From Nafulsella turpanensis ZLM-10 (GTDB lineage: Bacteria; Bacteroidota; Bacteroidia; Cytophagales; Cyclobacteriaceae): DNA of 64,000 bases. The first letter of the stretch is position 1. Each line of letters starts with the position of its first letter. Under the pieces are notes generated by a model. It had not been told where the DNA came from. It saw nothing but the letters and a program-made list of their open reading frames with translations, and did no database searches. The DNA is taken from assembly GCF_000346615.1 (NCBI RefSeq), contig NZ_ANNU01000010.1, positions 1 through 64,000 on the forward strand, given 5' to 3'. Position numbers and translations under genes: made by a program. Below, piece after piece: positions 7,183 to 16,859 of the stretch.

Positions 7183-7973
7183 ACTTTTTCTGTTTTAAGA
7201 TCCCACCACTTGAGGGGTAGTTTTATATCGTTCACAGAATTTACAATCAGGTCCGGTTTGAAAGCAAACTTGCTCAGGTTCTCCTTCCGGGCAACCCCCG
7301 AAAGCACCAGTATTGTCTTGTATCCTACCTGCACCCCACCCTGGATATCTGTCGACATAGTATCTCCAATAATGGTGGTGTTAGCGGTTTCCAGCCCCAG
7401 TGCCTTTCGTGCCGAGCGCATCATTACCGGGCTTGGTTTTCCTACCTCAAATGCTTTAATTCCTGTGGCTTCTTCTATCATGGCAGTCGTGGCGGCTATG
7501 CCTAAATTGGCCCAACCCTTCTTCTTAGGCGAAGGATCACGGTTGGTGGTAATAAATTTGGCTCCCTCCAAAATCATATCAACCGCCCGCTGCACCATTT
7601 CAAGAGTAAAGTTTCTTCCTTCTCCCAGGACTACGAAGTCCGGATCTGTTTCTACCAGCGTAAGGCCATTCTCGTGCAGGCTGGTTAACAAGCCACCCTC
7701 TCCCAGCACATAGGCCGTACCGTTTGGCTCCTGGCCGGCCAGAAATTTACCGGTAGCCATGGCACTGGTATATACATGCTCCGGGCTCACAACAATTCCT
7801 AGCTTTTTCAGCTTACGAACAACCTCCAGTGGCGTTCGCTGGCTATTGTTGGTCATGAACATGAACGGGATATCCTGCTTTAGAAGGGTGCCAATAAAGT
7901 TGTCCGCCCCTGGGATGAGGTGGTCTCCACCATAAATCACACCATCCATATCAATTAACAAACCATGTTTCAT
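7179..7973 (-). CDS. HAD-superfamily class IIA phosphatase (NagD-like)
   Basis: A 264-residue HAD hydrolase. Motif I is LLIDMDGVIYGG with the nucleophile and acid/base Asp pair, motif II is FMTNNSQ, the lysine motif lies in FEVGKPSPVMM, and motif IV is IIGDTMSTDIQGG. The cap placement after motif II fits the NagD/class IIA group, which dephosphorylates small sugar phosphates and nucleotides. It is translationally coupled to fructokinase by a 4-bp overlap and lies 69 bp after a GH32 gene. It may limit sugar-phosphate build-up during fructose catabolism. That role is inference; the family is clear. Confidence 0.9.
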   Translation of the reverse strand: MKHGLLIDMDGVIYGGDHLIPGADNFIGTLLKQDIPFMFMTNNSQRTPLEVVRKLKKLGIVVSPEHVYTSAMATGKFLAGQEPNGTAYVLGEGGLLTSLHENGLTLVETDPDFVVLGEGRNFTLEMVQRAVDMILEGAKFITTNRDPSPKKKGWANLGIAATTAMIEEATGIKAFEVGKPSPVMMRSARKALGLETANTTIIGDTMSTDIQGGVQVGYKTILVLSGVARKENLSKFAFKPDLIVNSVNDIKLPLKWWDLKTEKV

Positions 7974-8042
7974 CTCTTTTCTTCTCTTAACCTTTATCTA
8001 CTTATTGAATAAACCTGAGGCTTATGCTTTGCCCCCTTTCGT

Positions 8043-10334
8043 TTATTTTATCACTACTTTTTCTACTGCCACCTGCCCGTTTTTGAAATAAACTTTTACA
8101 AAGTGAATGCCTGTCTGGCTTTCCTCCGAAATAGCAACACGAGTATAGTCAGCATATTTTCGTACCTGAGCAGGTAGTTGTGCTCCACGAAGGTCAAATA
8201 CAGCAACTGCCGCAATTTCTTCCGTGCTTCGGATACTGAAAAGGCCATGGTTTGGGTTAGGGAATACACTTAAAGAACCGTTCCTTTCAGGATGAAATCC
8301 CAGCACCTCCTCTTCTTCAGGCCAGATAGACTTCATTTTCCAGAAGTCAAAGGAAGCAACAGTGATTTCTTCAGAACCAAAAAAGCGAAGCCCATCCCAT
8401 GTCTCCCTAGGAAATATCCTGGCCGTTTGCACCAGTGCGCCCTCATTAACGAAAACCTCTACAGAAGACTCATCCACAAAGATGCGGAAACGCAGCTCAG
8501 TAGGTTCCCCTTCAAGAGGTGCATAAAACACACGCTCATAGGTATCTGATACCCGATGACCCGCCCTACTCCTGTCGAGGTAAACAGCTTTACGCGCCGG
8601 ATCGTAGCCTACCACTGTTTTGGCCGAAATCCCTTTTCGTAGCTCCACACCTGCAGGACTGGTGGTAGTACCCGGCACAAGAGTAAAGCTCATTTCGTAA
8701 CGTGTTCCTCGTATCTTATCCTGCTCCAGCTGCTGATTAATAGCCTCTATACCCAATTCTGTGTAGGTAACATGCTCCGTTCTTAGTGAATCGAAGGCAT
8801 GAACAGGATGCTGAAACAAGCGTATATGCCCACTTTCATTCTCTCGCAGCTCAAGTGAGCGGGGCAGCGAAAGGCTACCTCTCCAGCTGGTGGTTGGCAG
8901 ATTTCCGGCATAGGCCCAGTTATTCATCCAGGCCAGCCAAACCCGTTGGTAAGGGCTGGCAGCCGGCTGGTTCTCCCAGGAACGCCCTGCATAAAAATCA
9001 GGTCCATAATCTGCCCACAAAGCCTCTACCTGATCATTCAGAATAGCTTCATCAGAAAAGTAAATATGATCTGCGTTTATATGCCCCCAGCCTCCTGTTG
9101 CCGCATCAACAATCTCGATTTGGGCTTCGGCACCGACATAGGAACGAACATCCCAGGCATGCCAGCGTAGCTTTTCCTCGTTTCTTCCAGTGGCAGTCGC
9201 TACTTTTTGGCCGTTTATTATCAGGTTGACTTCCGCCAGACCGGGTAGATTTCCTCCTCCGATTAAGAAGTTTATGTAATGATGGCCGATAGTGAAAGCA
9301 GGGGAAACCAATTTACCCTCAGAGCCATCACCCTGTAGGTAGGAGTTCACCAAGCGCTCTCCCAGGTAGCCCGAAACTGTCTGCTGATCTGGAAGAGTTC
9401 CCTCTACAGGACCACTGCCAAAGGCGGCTCCGCTAACTTCCCAGGCTCCATAATCCGCGCCTTCGAAATCTTCGAACAGTACCCCATTCGGCAGTATCTT
9501 TTCGCTATTCAGTAAAGAATCAAACTCCTCTGTTAGAGTAAAGGCAGTGCCATCGAAATTACCCAGAAAATACTGTGTACCCGAACCACCTGAAGGAGAG
9601 CCGGGATTGAGGCTTACCATTAATACCCAAAGGGAATCCGGCTGCCCTTCCACCTTCAGCGGAAACAAATCTGGGCATTCCCACACCCCGCCATGTGCGC
9701 CGGTTTCACTTCCAAATTCACTTTCAAACGTCCAGCTTTTTAAATCCGGAGAGGAATAAAACTCAATACGGTCCAGTACGGCCAGGGCCATAATCCACTT
9801 AGCGGTTTCTTCATGCCAGAAAACCATCGGGTCACGGAAGTCGGGCGTTCCCTGGTTAGTGAGTACCGGGTTGCCGGCATATTTCTGCCAGCTTCTTCCT
9901 TTATCGAGACTGTAGGCAATGCTTTGTTGTTGGGTGGTGCCGGCGCTGGTATACATCGCTATCATGGCCGAATCGCCAAAGCCGGCGGTATTGTGGTAGT
10001 CAATTACGGCACCACCCGAAAATATTGCTCCCAGCGCATCGGGCTCCAGGGCTACCGGCAGCTCTTCCCAGTGCACCAGGTCTTTGGAAACTGCATGCCC
10101 CCACGACATATTGCCCCATTGCGTACCGTAGGGATTGTACTGGTACATCAAGTGATATTCCCCGTCCAGGTACACCATTCCACAGGGATCATTGATCCAG
10201 TTTTTAAGGGGGGAAAAGTGATACTGCAGGCGGTAATTTTCGTGGTATTCCTGCCCGAAAGCGGGAAGCCATAATCCTGCAAATACAAAAAAAAACAAAA
10301 TACTGCGCCTTATCATCATATCATCTTCCTCCAT
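8043..10334 (-). CDS. Secreted GH32 fructan hydrolase with T9SS sorting domain
   Basis: A 763-residue fructanase (levanase/inulinase type). A signal peptide ends near AFGQ; the true start may be the Met at 10319 or 10316, because the first five residues are acidic. The five-bladed catalytic domain carries the nucleophile motif WINDPCG (46-52), RDP (167-169) and WECPDLFPL with the acid/base Glu219. A ~145-residue module (287-430, FEDFEG to GGWGHI...DHIYF) is inserted before DYGPDFYAG, and a GH32 C-terminal beta-sandwich follows. The last ~75 residues (FPNPNHGLFSI onward) are a type IX secretion sorting domain, so the enzyme is exported and surface-attached or released. It lies 152 bp after the next GH32 gene in the same operon. 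Confidence 0.92.
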   Translation of the reverse strand: MEEDDMMIRRSILFFFVFAGLWLPAFGQEYHENYRLQYHFSPLKNWINDPCGMVYLDGEYHLMYQYNPYGTQWGNMSWGHAVSKDLVHWEELPVALEPDALGAIFSGGAVIDYHNTAGFGDSAMIAMYTSAGTTQQQSIAYSLDKGRSWQKYAGNPVLTNQGTPDFRDPMVFWHEETAKWIMALAVLDRIEFYSSPDLKSWTFESEFGSETGAHGGVWECPDLFPLKVEGQPDSLWVLMVSLNPGSPSGGSGTQYFLGNFDGTAFTLTEEFDSLLNSEKILPNGVLFEDFEGADYGAWEVSGAAFGSGPVEGTLPDQQTVSGYLGERLVNSYLQGDGSEGKLVSPAFTIGHHYINFLIGGGNLPGLAEVNLIINGQKVATATGRNEEKLRWHAWDVRSYVGAEAQIEIVDAATGGWGHINADHIYFSDEAILNDQVEALWADYGPDFYAGRSWENQPAASPYQRVWLAWMNNWAYAGNLPTTSWRGSLSLPRSLELRENESGHIRLFQHPVHAFDSLRTEHVTYTELGIEAINQQLEQDKIRGTRYEMSFTLVPGTTTSPAGVELRKGISAKTVVGYDPARKAVYLDRSRAGHRVSDTYERVFYAPLEGEPTELRFRIFVDESSVEVFVNEGALVQTARIFPRETWDGLRFFGSEEITVASFDFWKMKSIWPEEEEVLGFHPERNGSLSVFPNPNHGLFSIRSTEEIAAVAVFDLRGAQLPAQVRKYADYTRVAISEESQTGIHFVKVYFKNGQVAVEKVVIK

Positions 10335-10486
10335 TGAATGGTTCCCACCCGGGTTGGGTGAGCACTAAGGCCTTTAGCTGCCAGATGCCTACTACACCCC
10401 TTGTGATAGTTTGTGAGAGACCATTCCCCTGCTTAGGGATTAGTAGGCCTACATTTTCACCTCTATTATCTTTCTGGAATACGGAC

Positions 10487-12544
10487 CTAAATATCCGTAT
10501 TCCAGATAGAGCGAAGCTCCCGAATGGCTCCTGCATTCACTTTTACTGCCCCATTCTTCGTTAGCAGTTTCAGCTCGGTAAAAGCTTCATCAGGAAAGAA
10601 TATGTCCGTCATGACGGTTTTTCCACCATCGGCAAAAAGCTCAAGTGAAGCTACATCTATCAGCAGACGCAAATCATGTACAGGCCCCTGAGCTATTCTT
10701 GGCCCGTAATGGATATCACCGAAATTGTCTGAAAAATCATTTTTGCCGGCCTGCCTCCTATCTACAAAGTATGCTTTCCGCTCCGGGTCGTAGCCAATAA
10801 TTACTTTCTGCCCCAGCTCATTAGACAGCTCAAAGGCATAACCTGCTGTCGGATTCAGAGCTTCCAGCTCCATACTCAGGTCGAAGGTGGCTGTTGAGGA
10901 TGGTAGCTTTTGCGAAATCAACAAAGAGTCTTCCACCAGCTGCTCATCAAGCTGCACGGTAGCTGCATACAATTTTTCCAGTTCCTCCACCGGTTTAGAC
11001 ACCAGGCGCAATCCTTCGGCTGTGTTTTCCAGGTTCAGACTACGGGCCACCGTCATGGCACTGCGCCAGGTTTCCGTTGGCACAACATTGGCATAATCCC
11101 AGTTGCTCATCCAGCCCATAAACAGGCGACGACCATCTTCTTCGGGAACGTTCGACCAGCTAACCCCGGCGTAGTTATCGCGGCCGTAATCAATCCAGAT
11201 ACCCTCCTGCGCATTTTCTGCAGGGGCATCAGCAAAAATTAGCTGGTCGACCAGGATATGGCCCCAGCCCCCCTGCACCTGGTCGACAATTTCGAGCCGG
11301 GCTTCTTTTCCTTTCAGCTCCTCTACATTCCATGCCACCCAGTTGAGTGATTCGCTGTTGTTTCCGGTCGCATTCCGTACCCGCTCGCCATCCACCAAGA
11401 GATTTACAGCCGTTCCTTCCGGATGTTTTCCGCCCCCGGCAAGGAAATTAATATAATTGGTGTTAATCATAAAAGCAGGAGAAAGGAGTCGCCCCATACT
11501 CTCGTCGCCCTGGCGAAAGCTGTTTACCAGTTTGGTACCTGCAAAGCCTGCCACCTTTCCTTGTCTATCTAAGGTACCGGGCACAGGACCTTCGCCAAAA
11601 GCATCTCCTTCAACCTCCCAGCCCTTGTAATTTTCTCCTTCAAAATCAGCAAACAGCTTTCCTTGCGGCACTACTGCTTCCTGGCTTAGGTCCTGACGGA
11701 ACTGTTCATCCAGTACGAACTCTTCTCCGTTAAAGTGGCCGACAAAATACTGTGTGGCGGATCCGCCATTAGGCCCGCCAGGGTTAATACTCACCAGGAG
11801 CACCCATTTCTCTTCCCCGCTGCCTTTCACCTGTAGCGGAAATAAATCCGGACATTCCCATACCCCACCATGCGCGCCAATATCCTGCCCGAAGTCGCTT
11901 TCATGCTCCCAGCTCTTCAGGTCCTTGGAAGAGTAAAAACTGATACGGTCAGCTACGGCTAAAGCCATTACCCACTTTTGACCGGCTTCGTACCACATTA
12001 CTTTCGGGTCGCGGAAATCGCGGATTCCCGGGTTTGGCAGTACCGGGTTTTGCTCGTATTTAGTCCAAGTGCGGCCTTTATCGAGGCTAAAGGCGATTCC
12101 CTGGGTTTGGAAATCGTTCCTGCCTGCCCGCTCTGCTTCGGCATTGTGATAGGTGAAAATAGCCACCAGCGGCGGATTCTCGGTCGTTCCCAGGCCGGAG
12201 GTATTATTCAGGTCTGCGACTGCACTTCCTGAGAAAATTGTACCCAGGCTATCAGGGTACAAGCCAATCGGCAGGTGCTCCCAATGCACCAGGTCTTTAC
12301 TTACGGCATGCCCCCAGTGCATGGGCCCCCATACGGTGCTGTCGGGATTGTGCTGGTAAAAAAGGTGATATTCCCCCTCATGATATACCATACCATTAGG
12401 GTCATTCATCCATGCAGACGGAGGCGTAAAATGGAACTGCAAGCGATGCTGTTCCCTGTTCTCCTGAACCGTTTGTTCCACTACTTTATCACTGCAGGCC
12501 ACCATGGAAAAAAGCAAGCCTGATGCTATAAGTATATTTTTCAT
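10487..12544 (-). CDS. GH32 fructan hydrolase lipoprotein
   Basis: A 685-residue GH32 enzyme with a lipoprotein signal (LLFSMVAC, Cys17), so it should be anchored in a membrane, probably on the cell surface as in other Sus-type systems. Catalytic motifs are canonical: WMNDPNG (45-51, nucleophile Asp48), RDP (178-180) and WECPDLFPL (Glu230). The same inserted module as in the neighbouring GH32 proteins occupies 297-440, ahead of DYGRDNYAG. There is no T9SS tail, so this paralogue uses lipid anchoring instead. It closely resembles the 763-residue protein in module order. Its start overlaps the preceding GH32 gene by 4 bp, indicating translational coupling. Confidence 0.93.
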   Translation of the reverse strand: MKNILIASGLLFSMVACSDKVVEQTVQENREQHRLQFHFTPPSAWMNDPNGMVYHEGEYHLFYQHNPDSTVWGPMHWGHAVSKDLVHWEHLPIGLYPDSLGTIFSGSAVADLNNTSGLGTTENPPLVAIFTYHNAEAERAGRNDFQTQGIAFSLDKGRTWTKYEQNPVLPNPGIRDFRDPKVMWYEAGQKWVMALAVADRISFYSSKDLKSWEHESDFGQDIGAHGGVWECPDLFPLQVKGSGEEKWVLLVSINPGGPNGGSATQYFVGHFNGEEFVLDEQFRQDLSQEAVVPQGKLFADFEGENYKGWEVEGDAFGEGPVPGTLDRQGKVAGFAGTKLVNSFRQGDESMGRLLSPAFMINTNYINFLAGGGKHPEGTAVNLLVDGERVRNATGNNSESLNWVAWNVEELKGKEARLEIVDQVQGGWGHILVDQLIFADAPAENAQEGIWIDYGRDNYAGVSWSNVPEEDGRRLFMGWMSNWDYANVVPTETWRSAMTVARSLNLENTAEGLRLVSKPVEELEKLYAATVQLDEQLVEDSLLISQKLPSSTATFDLSMELEALNPTAGYAFELSNELGQKVIIGYDPERKAYFVDRRQAGKNDFSDNFGDIHYGPRIAQGPVHDLRLLIDVASLELFADGGKTVMTDIFFPDEAFTELKLLTKNGAVKVNAGAIRELRSIWNTDI

Positions 12545-15500
12545 TTTACTTGAATGATTATTTTAAAATATTCAGAGAACGTTCGCCCCTTTACCCGAAT
12601 CAGGTACAATCCTTCGGGCAAGCCGGCTGTCTGGATTTGGTGTTTCGAGGAACGGACTTTTTCGGCTTTAATCACTCTGCCATTCATTGAAAGAACCGCC
12701 ACTTCTACCTCTTCCTGACTAGGAATTTCAAGATTCAGCACATCCTGTGCAGGGTTCGGGTACAGCTTAATAGACGCCCTCAGCTTATCGTTTTTTTTTA
12801 CGCCTGTAACCGGTGAATCTTCCTGTACTGTCCGAAAGGCAGTCGGTAAAAAATCAGGCTCACAAACAGTTGTGCCCGTTGCGCTTCCCATGGGCTTCAT
12901 GGTCCATTGTTTGGCTTCCAGTAATTTCACCGCTCCCTGGGTCACTACCAGGTCTACCTGCTTGCTTGTTTCGGCCGGATAGGCCCTGGTAGATAAAACC
13001 AGCAGATTATCAATAAAAACCTCTACAATAGAGTGATCGACAAATACTTCTACATCAATTTTTTCTGTAAAGTCAAAAACATACTCCGAGGCCGTATATT
13101 CCTCTTGTGCTGCCTGTTCATGCGCATAGCGGGTATCCAGTGCCACAAGGTTTTTCTCCAGGTCGAAAATAAAGGAAGTAAACTGACTACCATCCACACT
13201 TTTAAGAAGCTGTAAGGAAAATCTGGAAGCAGAATCCGCCTGAAGGCTAAAAGACAGGTTAAGCTGATTGCCGCCGAACTCCGGCAGGTTACCACCAGAA
13301 CCCTTTTCAATTAAGCGGTCATTTACTACTACTTCATTAGTCCTGAGCCTGCAAAGGTTTGGGTGTGGATATTGACCGATGGTAGAGTCTTCCAAAATAC
13401 GAATGACCCGCGGCAGGGAAAACGCATGCCGCCAGCCGGCCTCAATCTGATCCGCTACATTTCGGGTTTCAGGAATAATGCCGATATAGGTAATTCGCCC
13501 TTCCGCATCCCTTCCAATGGCTGGAGCCAGGGTATTATTGATAGAGGCATCCAGAATTTTAGGGGCATCAAAGTAAGGTGTAAACTTTTCATTTTCCCAT
13601 TTCCCGGTCCAGTAGACTACATTGGCAGGCTTTCCATTATATAAGGGAGTAACTGCTAAAATATAATCTCCCTGATCATTAAGGGGATAGAATAAGGGCA
13701 TCTCCCAAAAAAAGCCTGACTCCTCCAGATCTGAATTACTAAACAGGGTGTTGATGCGGGTCCAGTTGATTAAATCTTGACTTTTATAGGTAGGAAGAGC
13801 TCCACCGCCATTATTCGCCAGCCCAGCCCCTACTATCATATAGTAGGTATCCTTATCCTTCCAGATAAAAGGATCCCGAAAATCGAGATAGCCTGAAGGA
13901 CTGCTGGCTATTACCGGGTTCCCCTGGTACTTTTCCCATTCAATTAATTCCTCGTCCTGTGGATAAGCAAGCCCAATCCCTGCTTTTGCCTCATCCACTC
14001 CTGTATAAACAATAACAGGCTCATTATTAGGCCCCATAATGGTCGTACCCGACCATGTTCCGAAATCATCAAACCCCGGAGAAGGTCCCATAACCACCTT
14101 TTCTTCCTGCCAATGAACTAAATCAGGACTACTTAAATGACCCCAATGCATAAAAAACAAATATGGGCCACTGGGATTCTTCTGAAAAAAGAGATGATAC
14201 TTTCCTTTGTAATAGATAAGGCCATAGGGTTCATTTGTCCAGCTGGTATTGGGCATGGCATGAAACTGGGGCCTGAGCTCATCGCCGGCATGGCGAATAG
14301 CCGGATCGATGAACAAGTCTGCCTCTAACAGTTCCTGCTGATTACTAAAGGTGATGTGGTCAGCCAGAATATGCCCCCACCCCCCACTTACAGAGTCTAC
14401 TATTTCAATATGCGCCGTAGCGCCTAAAAACTCCCCGACATTCCAGCTTTCTGCAACTAATGTTTCGGAGTTTTTTCCGGTAGCCGAGCGAACCACCTTT
14501 CCATCCACCAACAGGCGAATTTCTGTTTTACCCGGGTGGTTTCCTCCCCCAATCAGGAAGTTTATCAAGTCCTGCTCAATGGTAAAAGCAGGAGAACGAA
14601 GGGTGCCCTGGGAGACATCTCCATCATGAAAGGAGTTTGCTAACCGGTTGTCACGATAGCCTGTTACCGGGTGCTGCCCCCCTATGGCTCCTGCTGCCGG
14701 CTGAGTTCCAAAAGCTGCGCCTGCAATCGTCCAGGGCGCATAATCTGTTCCTTCAAAGTCTTCGAATAGCGTTTCTGTAACTGCAGGGGGTGCAAAGGCA
14801 GTATAGCGTTCGCTTACTTCTTCTGCCCTTAAGGCGACATTATACACTTTTAAATCATCAAGGGCACCATTCAGGGTGGTAAGGTTAAAGTCGGAAAAAA
14901 GAGCGGTGGCATTGTGCCTGCCAATGTACATTGGAGCATTGGCTAGGTTTATTACATTATGAGCTGCCAAGGAAGCTGTTTTCCACAACTTACCATTCAC
15001 AAAAATTTTTGCCTGCTGGGCAGAGAGATCAATGGTGGCCACAATATGGTTCCACACATACTTTTCAATACTTTGGGGGGTGCTAACTTCATATTTCTGC
15101 CCATCAGCAAAAAAGTCAAGAGAGATATTCCCGTACGGACCTACTTCAAGGGCAAATCCGCTTTCATTATTAATCTGGCTGATAATAGCACCGCCTTCAA
15201 TCGGTTTCCGGTCCGCATCCGTGGAAGGAGGGAACGCCTCTGTGGCATACCAGGCTTCGATAGTCATTTGGTTATTTATCCCGGTGATTGCATAATCTTT
15301 TTCGGCATAGGTGGAATAGCCATCGAGCCGAAGGGCACTTCCCTGAACGGCCGGTATTCTTTCCGGAAAATCAAAAATATTCTGAAGGGGAAAAGAAATA
15401 TTATTGACTTCTTCCGTAATGTAAGGAGTCCCTGAAGCCTCATTAAAGGGAAAGTGCAGAAGAGTATCAATTTCAGCGGCTGTTACCTTCAGGAAAGAAA

Positions 15501-15546
15501 CAAACAAGGCTGTAATCAAAAGAAGGAAAGGACGTATCATAGACAA
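12541..15546 (-). CDS. LamG/GH32 multidomain protein with Glu at the nucleophile position, T9SS tail
   Basis: A 1001-residue exported protein. After a signal peptide comes a LamG-like (concanavalin A-fold) domain (about 70-250), then the FEDFEG...GGWGHI module (259-402) placed before, not inside, the GH32 propeller (about 425-900), and a T9SS sorting domain (920-1001, LYPNPAQDVLNLEI). The GH32 nucleophile motif reads WTNEPYG (436-442), with Glu439 in place of Asp. RDP is kept (557-559), and the acid/base motif is WEMP (Glu615) rather than WECP. The reading GAA for Glu is clear on the DNA. It may be a divergent hydrolase or a binding protein. Activity cannot be inferred safely. It is first of the three GH32 genes in the operon. 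Confidence 0.9.
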   Translation of the reverse strand: MSMIRPFLLLITALFVSFLKVTAAEIDTLLHFPFNEASGTPYITEEVNNISFPLQNIFDFPERIPAVQGSALRLDGYSTYAEKDYAITGINNQMTIEAWYATEAFPPSTDADRKPIEGGAIISQINNESGFALEVGPYGNISLDFFADGQKYEVSTPQSIEKYVWNHIVATIDLSAQQAKIFVNGKLWKTASLAAHNVINLANAPMYIGRHNATALFSDFNLTTLNGALDDLKVYNVALRAEEVSERYTAFAPPAVTETLFEDFEGTDYAPWTIAGAAFGTQPAAGAIGGQHPVTGYRDNRLANSFHDGDVSQGTLRSPAFTIEQDLINFLIGGGNHPGKTEIRLLVDGKVVRSATGKNSETLVAESWNVGEFLGATAHIEIVDSVSGGWGHILADHITFSNQQELLEADLFIDPAIRHAGDELRPQFHAMPNTSWTNEPYGLIYYKGKYHLFFQKNPSGPYLFFMHWGHLSSPDLVHWQEEKVVMGPSPGFDDFGTWSGTTIMGPNNEPVIVYTGVDEAKAGIGLAYPQDEELIEWEKYQGNPVIASSPSGYLDFRDPFIWKDKDTYYMIVGAGLANNGGGALPTYKSQDLINWTRINTLFSNSDLEESGFFWEMPLFYPLNDQGDYILAVTPLYNGKPANVVYWTGKWENEKFTPYFDAPKILDASINNTLAPAIGRDAEGRITYIGIIPETRNVADQIEAGWRHAFSLPRVIRILEDSTIGQYPHPNLCRLRTNEVVVNDRLIEKGSGGNLPEFGGNQLNLSFSLQADSASRFSLQLLKSVDGSQFTSFIFDLEKNLVALDTRYAHEQAAQEEYTASEYVFDFTEKIDVEVFVDHSIVEVFIDNLLVLSTRAYPAETSKQVDLVVTQGAVKLLEAKQWTMKPMGSATGTTVCEPDFLPTAFRTVQEDSPVTGVKKNDKLRASIKLYPNPAQDVLNLEIPSQEEVEVAVLSMNGRVIKAEKVRSSKHQIQTAGLPEGLYLIRVKGRTFSEYFKIIIQVK

Positions 15547-15592
15547 ACTTAAATAGAGCCGGGCAGTAAACCCGGCTCATTTATTATATTAA

Positions 15593-16831
15593 TTACTGAG
15601 CATCATACTGTGCACGTAGGTACTCAATGGCATTGGCTGTAAGCAGCTCAATGTTTTCTTCATATTCATTAACAGAACCATCATTGGTTTCCCACTCATA
15701 GCCGATGATACTATTTGCTAACATCAGCACCGTTCCCCGGAAATCTTTCGGTACATCAGCACTGAAATTGGCATGGGTATCCAAATCTGTTCTGCCGAAC
15801 TCAACGGCCGCAAAGCCAAAATAATCGGTCACATGCTGAAGAGAGGCAAGTTTGACGGCTTTCAGTTGTTCTTCAAAGTTGGTAATCATTTCCACTTCAC
15901 CACAGCAGGCACCTCCAGCAGGGCCAACATTCCACCATACCAGGCGTACCTCACGGGTAGGAGCATTATTCAGGTACAGGCGATTTTCAGCATTCAACAG
16001 CCCTTCAAACAGCGGATGAGCCGTTCTGTCTGCTGAGGTAGTTGTAGGAACGGCACTGAGTCCCCAGAAATCATCGGCTGCCTTATTTTCTTCTACACCA
16101 ATCTCTTCATTCACCTCATTAAAGGCATAGGCCTCCGGGACGCGATCAATGTTAAAGATATATTGGGCGGCATCTCCTGCCAATAGCAGTTGTCCGCCAT
16201 CGCGTACATAGTTAGAAATGGTACTCGCCACCTCTTCACTCGCCATGGCACCTAAATCAACCGGCGCTGTGGCCTCCAGTTTATAATAGAAAATCACCTT
16301 TAAGTTGCTTACAGCATCCGGCGTGATTTCATCAGCAGAAAGATACACAAACTCGTCACCGTAGGTGGCCTGCATCCATGTAGCCGCTGCCTGGGCGTCA
16401 TCTTCCAGCTCTTCGATGGTCGGTGCGCTTCCAACGAAAGCGACTACTGCTGTTTTTTCAACACTCACAGTGTACACCTCTGTAATAGGATTACCCTCTG
16501 CATCTGAACCAGTCACCGTAAATTCCACCGGGGAGGTAAAATCCACTTCAGTTCCTGAAGCAGGTGAAACGGTGGCCCCTTCCGGCACCTCAATGGCCAC
16601 CTCTGCAGTGGTGACATCCACATCGCCCGGCACTTCTATTACAATGGTCTTATCCGTATTGTTAATGGTGCCGCTGGCCTCCACCGGAGAGACTATTCGG
16701 AAAGAGCTAATCTCCGCATTTACCGTCTTATCGACTGCAGGTGCATCATCTTCCCCACAGGAGACTACCAACAGCATAATAGCTGAAAGCAGGACGTTCA
16801 ATAAAAATGACTTTTTCATAAGATTTCTCAT
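15593..16831 (-). CDS. DUF4960-containing surface lipoprotein of the fructan locus
   Basis: A 412-residue lipoprotein (LLVVSCGEDD). The start may be the Met at 16819 (MKKSFLL). Residues ~35-130 form a DUF5018-like beta domain rich in Val/Thr/Glu. From ~135 on (VAFVGSAPTIEELEDDAQAA) the chain matches the DUF4960 type, which I know as a companion of SusD in fructan utilisation loci and probable surface glycan-binding protein. A GGACCGEVEM segment carries a vicinal Cys pair. It follows susD by 28 bp and precedes the LamG/GH32 gene by 46 bp, in the usual slot for a surface fructan-binding protein. Binding is inferred from family and position. Confidence 0.85.
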   Translation of the reverse strand: MRNLMKKSFLLNVLLSAIMLLVVSCGEDDAPAVDKTVNAEISSFRIVSPVEASGTINNTDKTIVIEVPGDVDVTTAEVAIEVPEGATVSPASGTEVDFTSPVEFTVTGSDAEGNPITEVYTVSVEKTAVVAFVGSAPTIEELEDDAQAAATWMQATYGDEFVYLSADEITPDAVSNLKVIFYYKLEATAPVDLGAMASEEVASTISNYVRDGGQLLLAGDAAQYIFNIDRVPEAYAFNEVNEEIGVEENKAADDFWGLSAVPTTTSADRTAHPLFEGLLNAENRLYLNNAPTREVRLVWWNVGPAGGACCGEVEMITNFEEQLKAVKLASLQHVTDYFGFAAVEFGRTDLDTHANFSADVPKDFRGTVLMLANSIIGYEWETNDGSVNEYEENIELLTANAIEYLRAQYDAQ

Positions 16832-16859
16832 AAAATATTAATTTGGTTAAGTGATTCTT

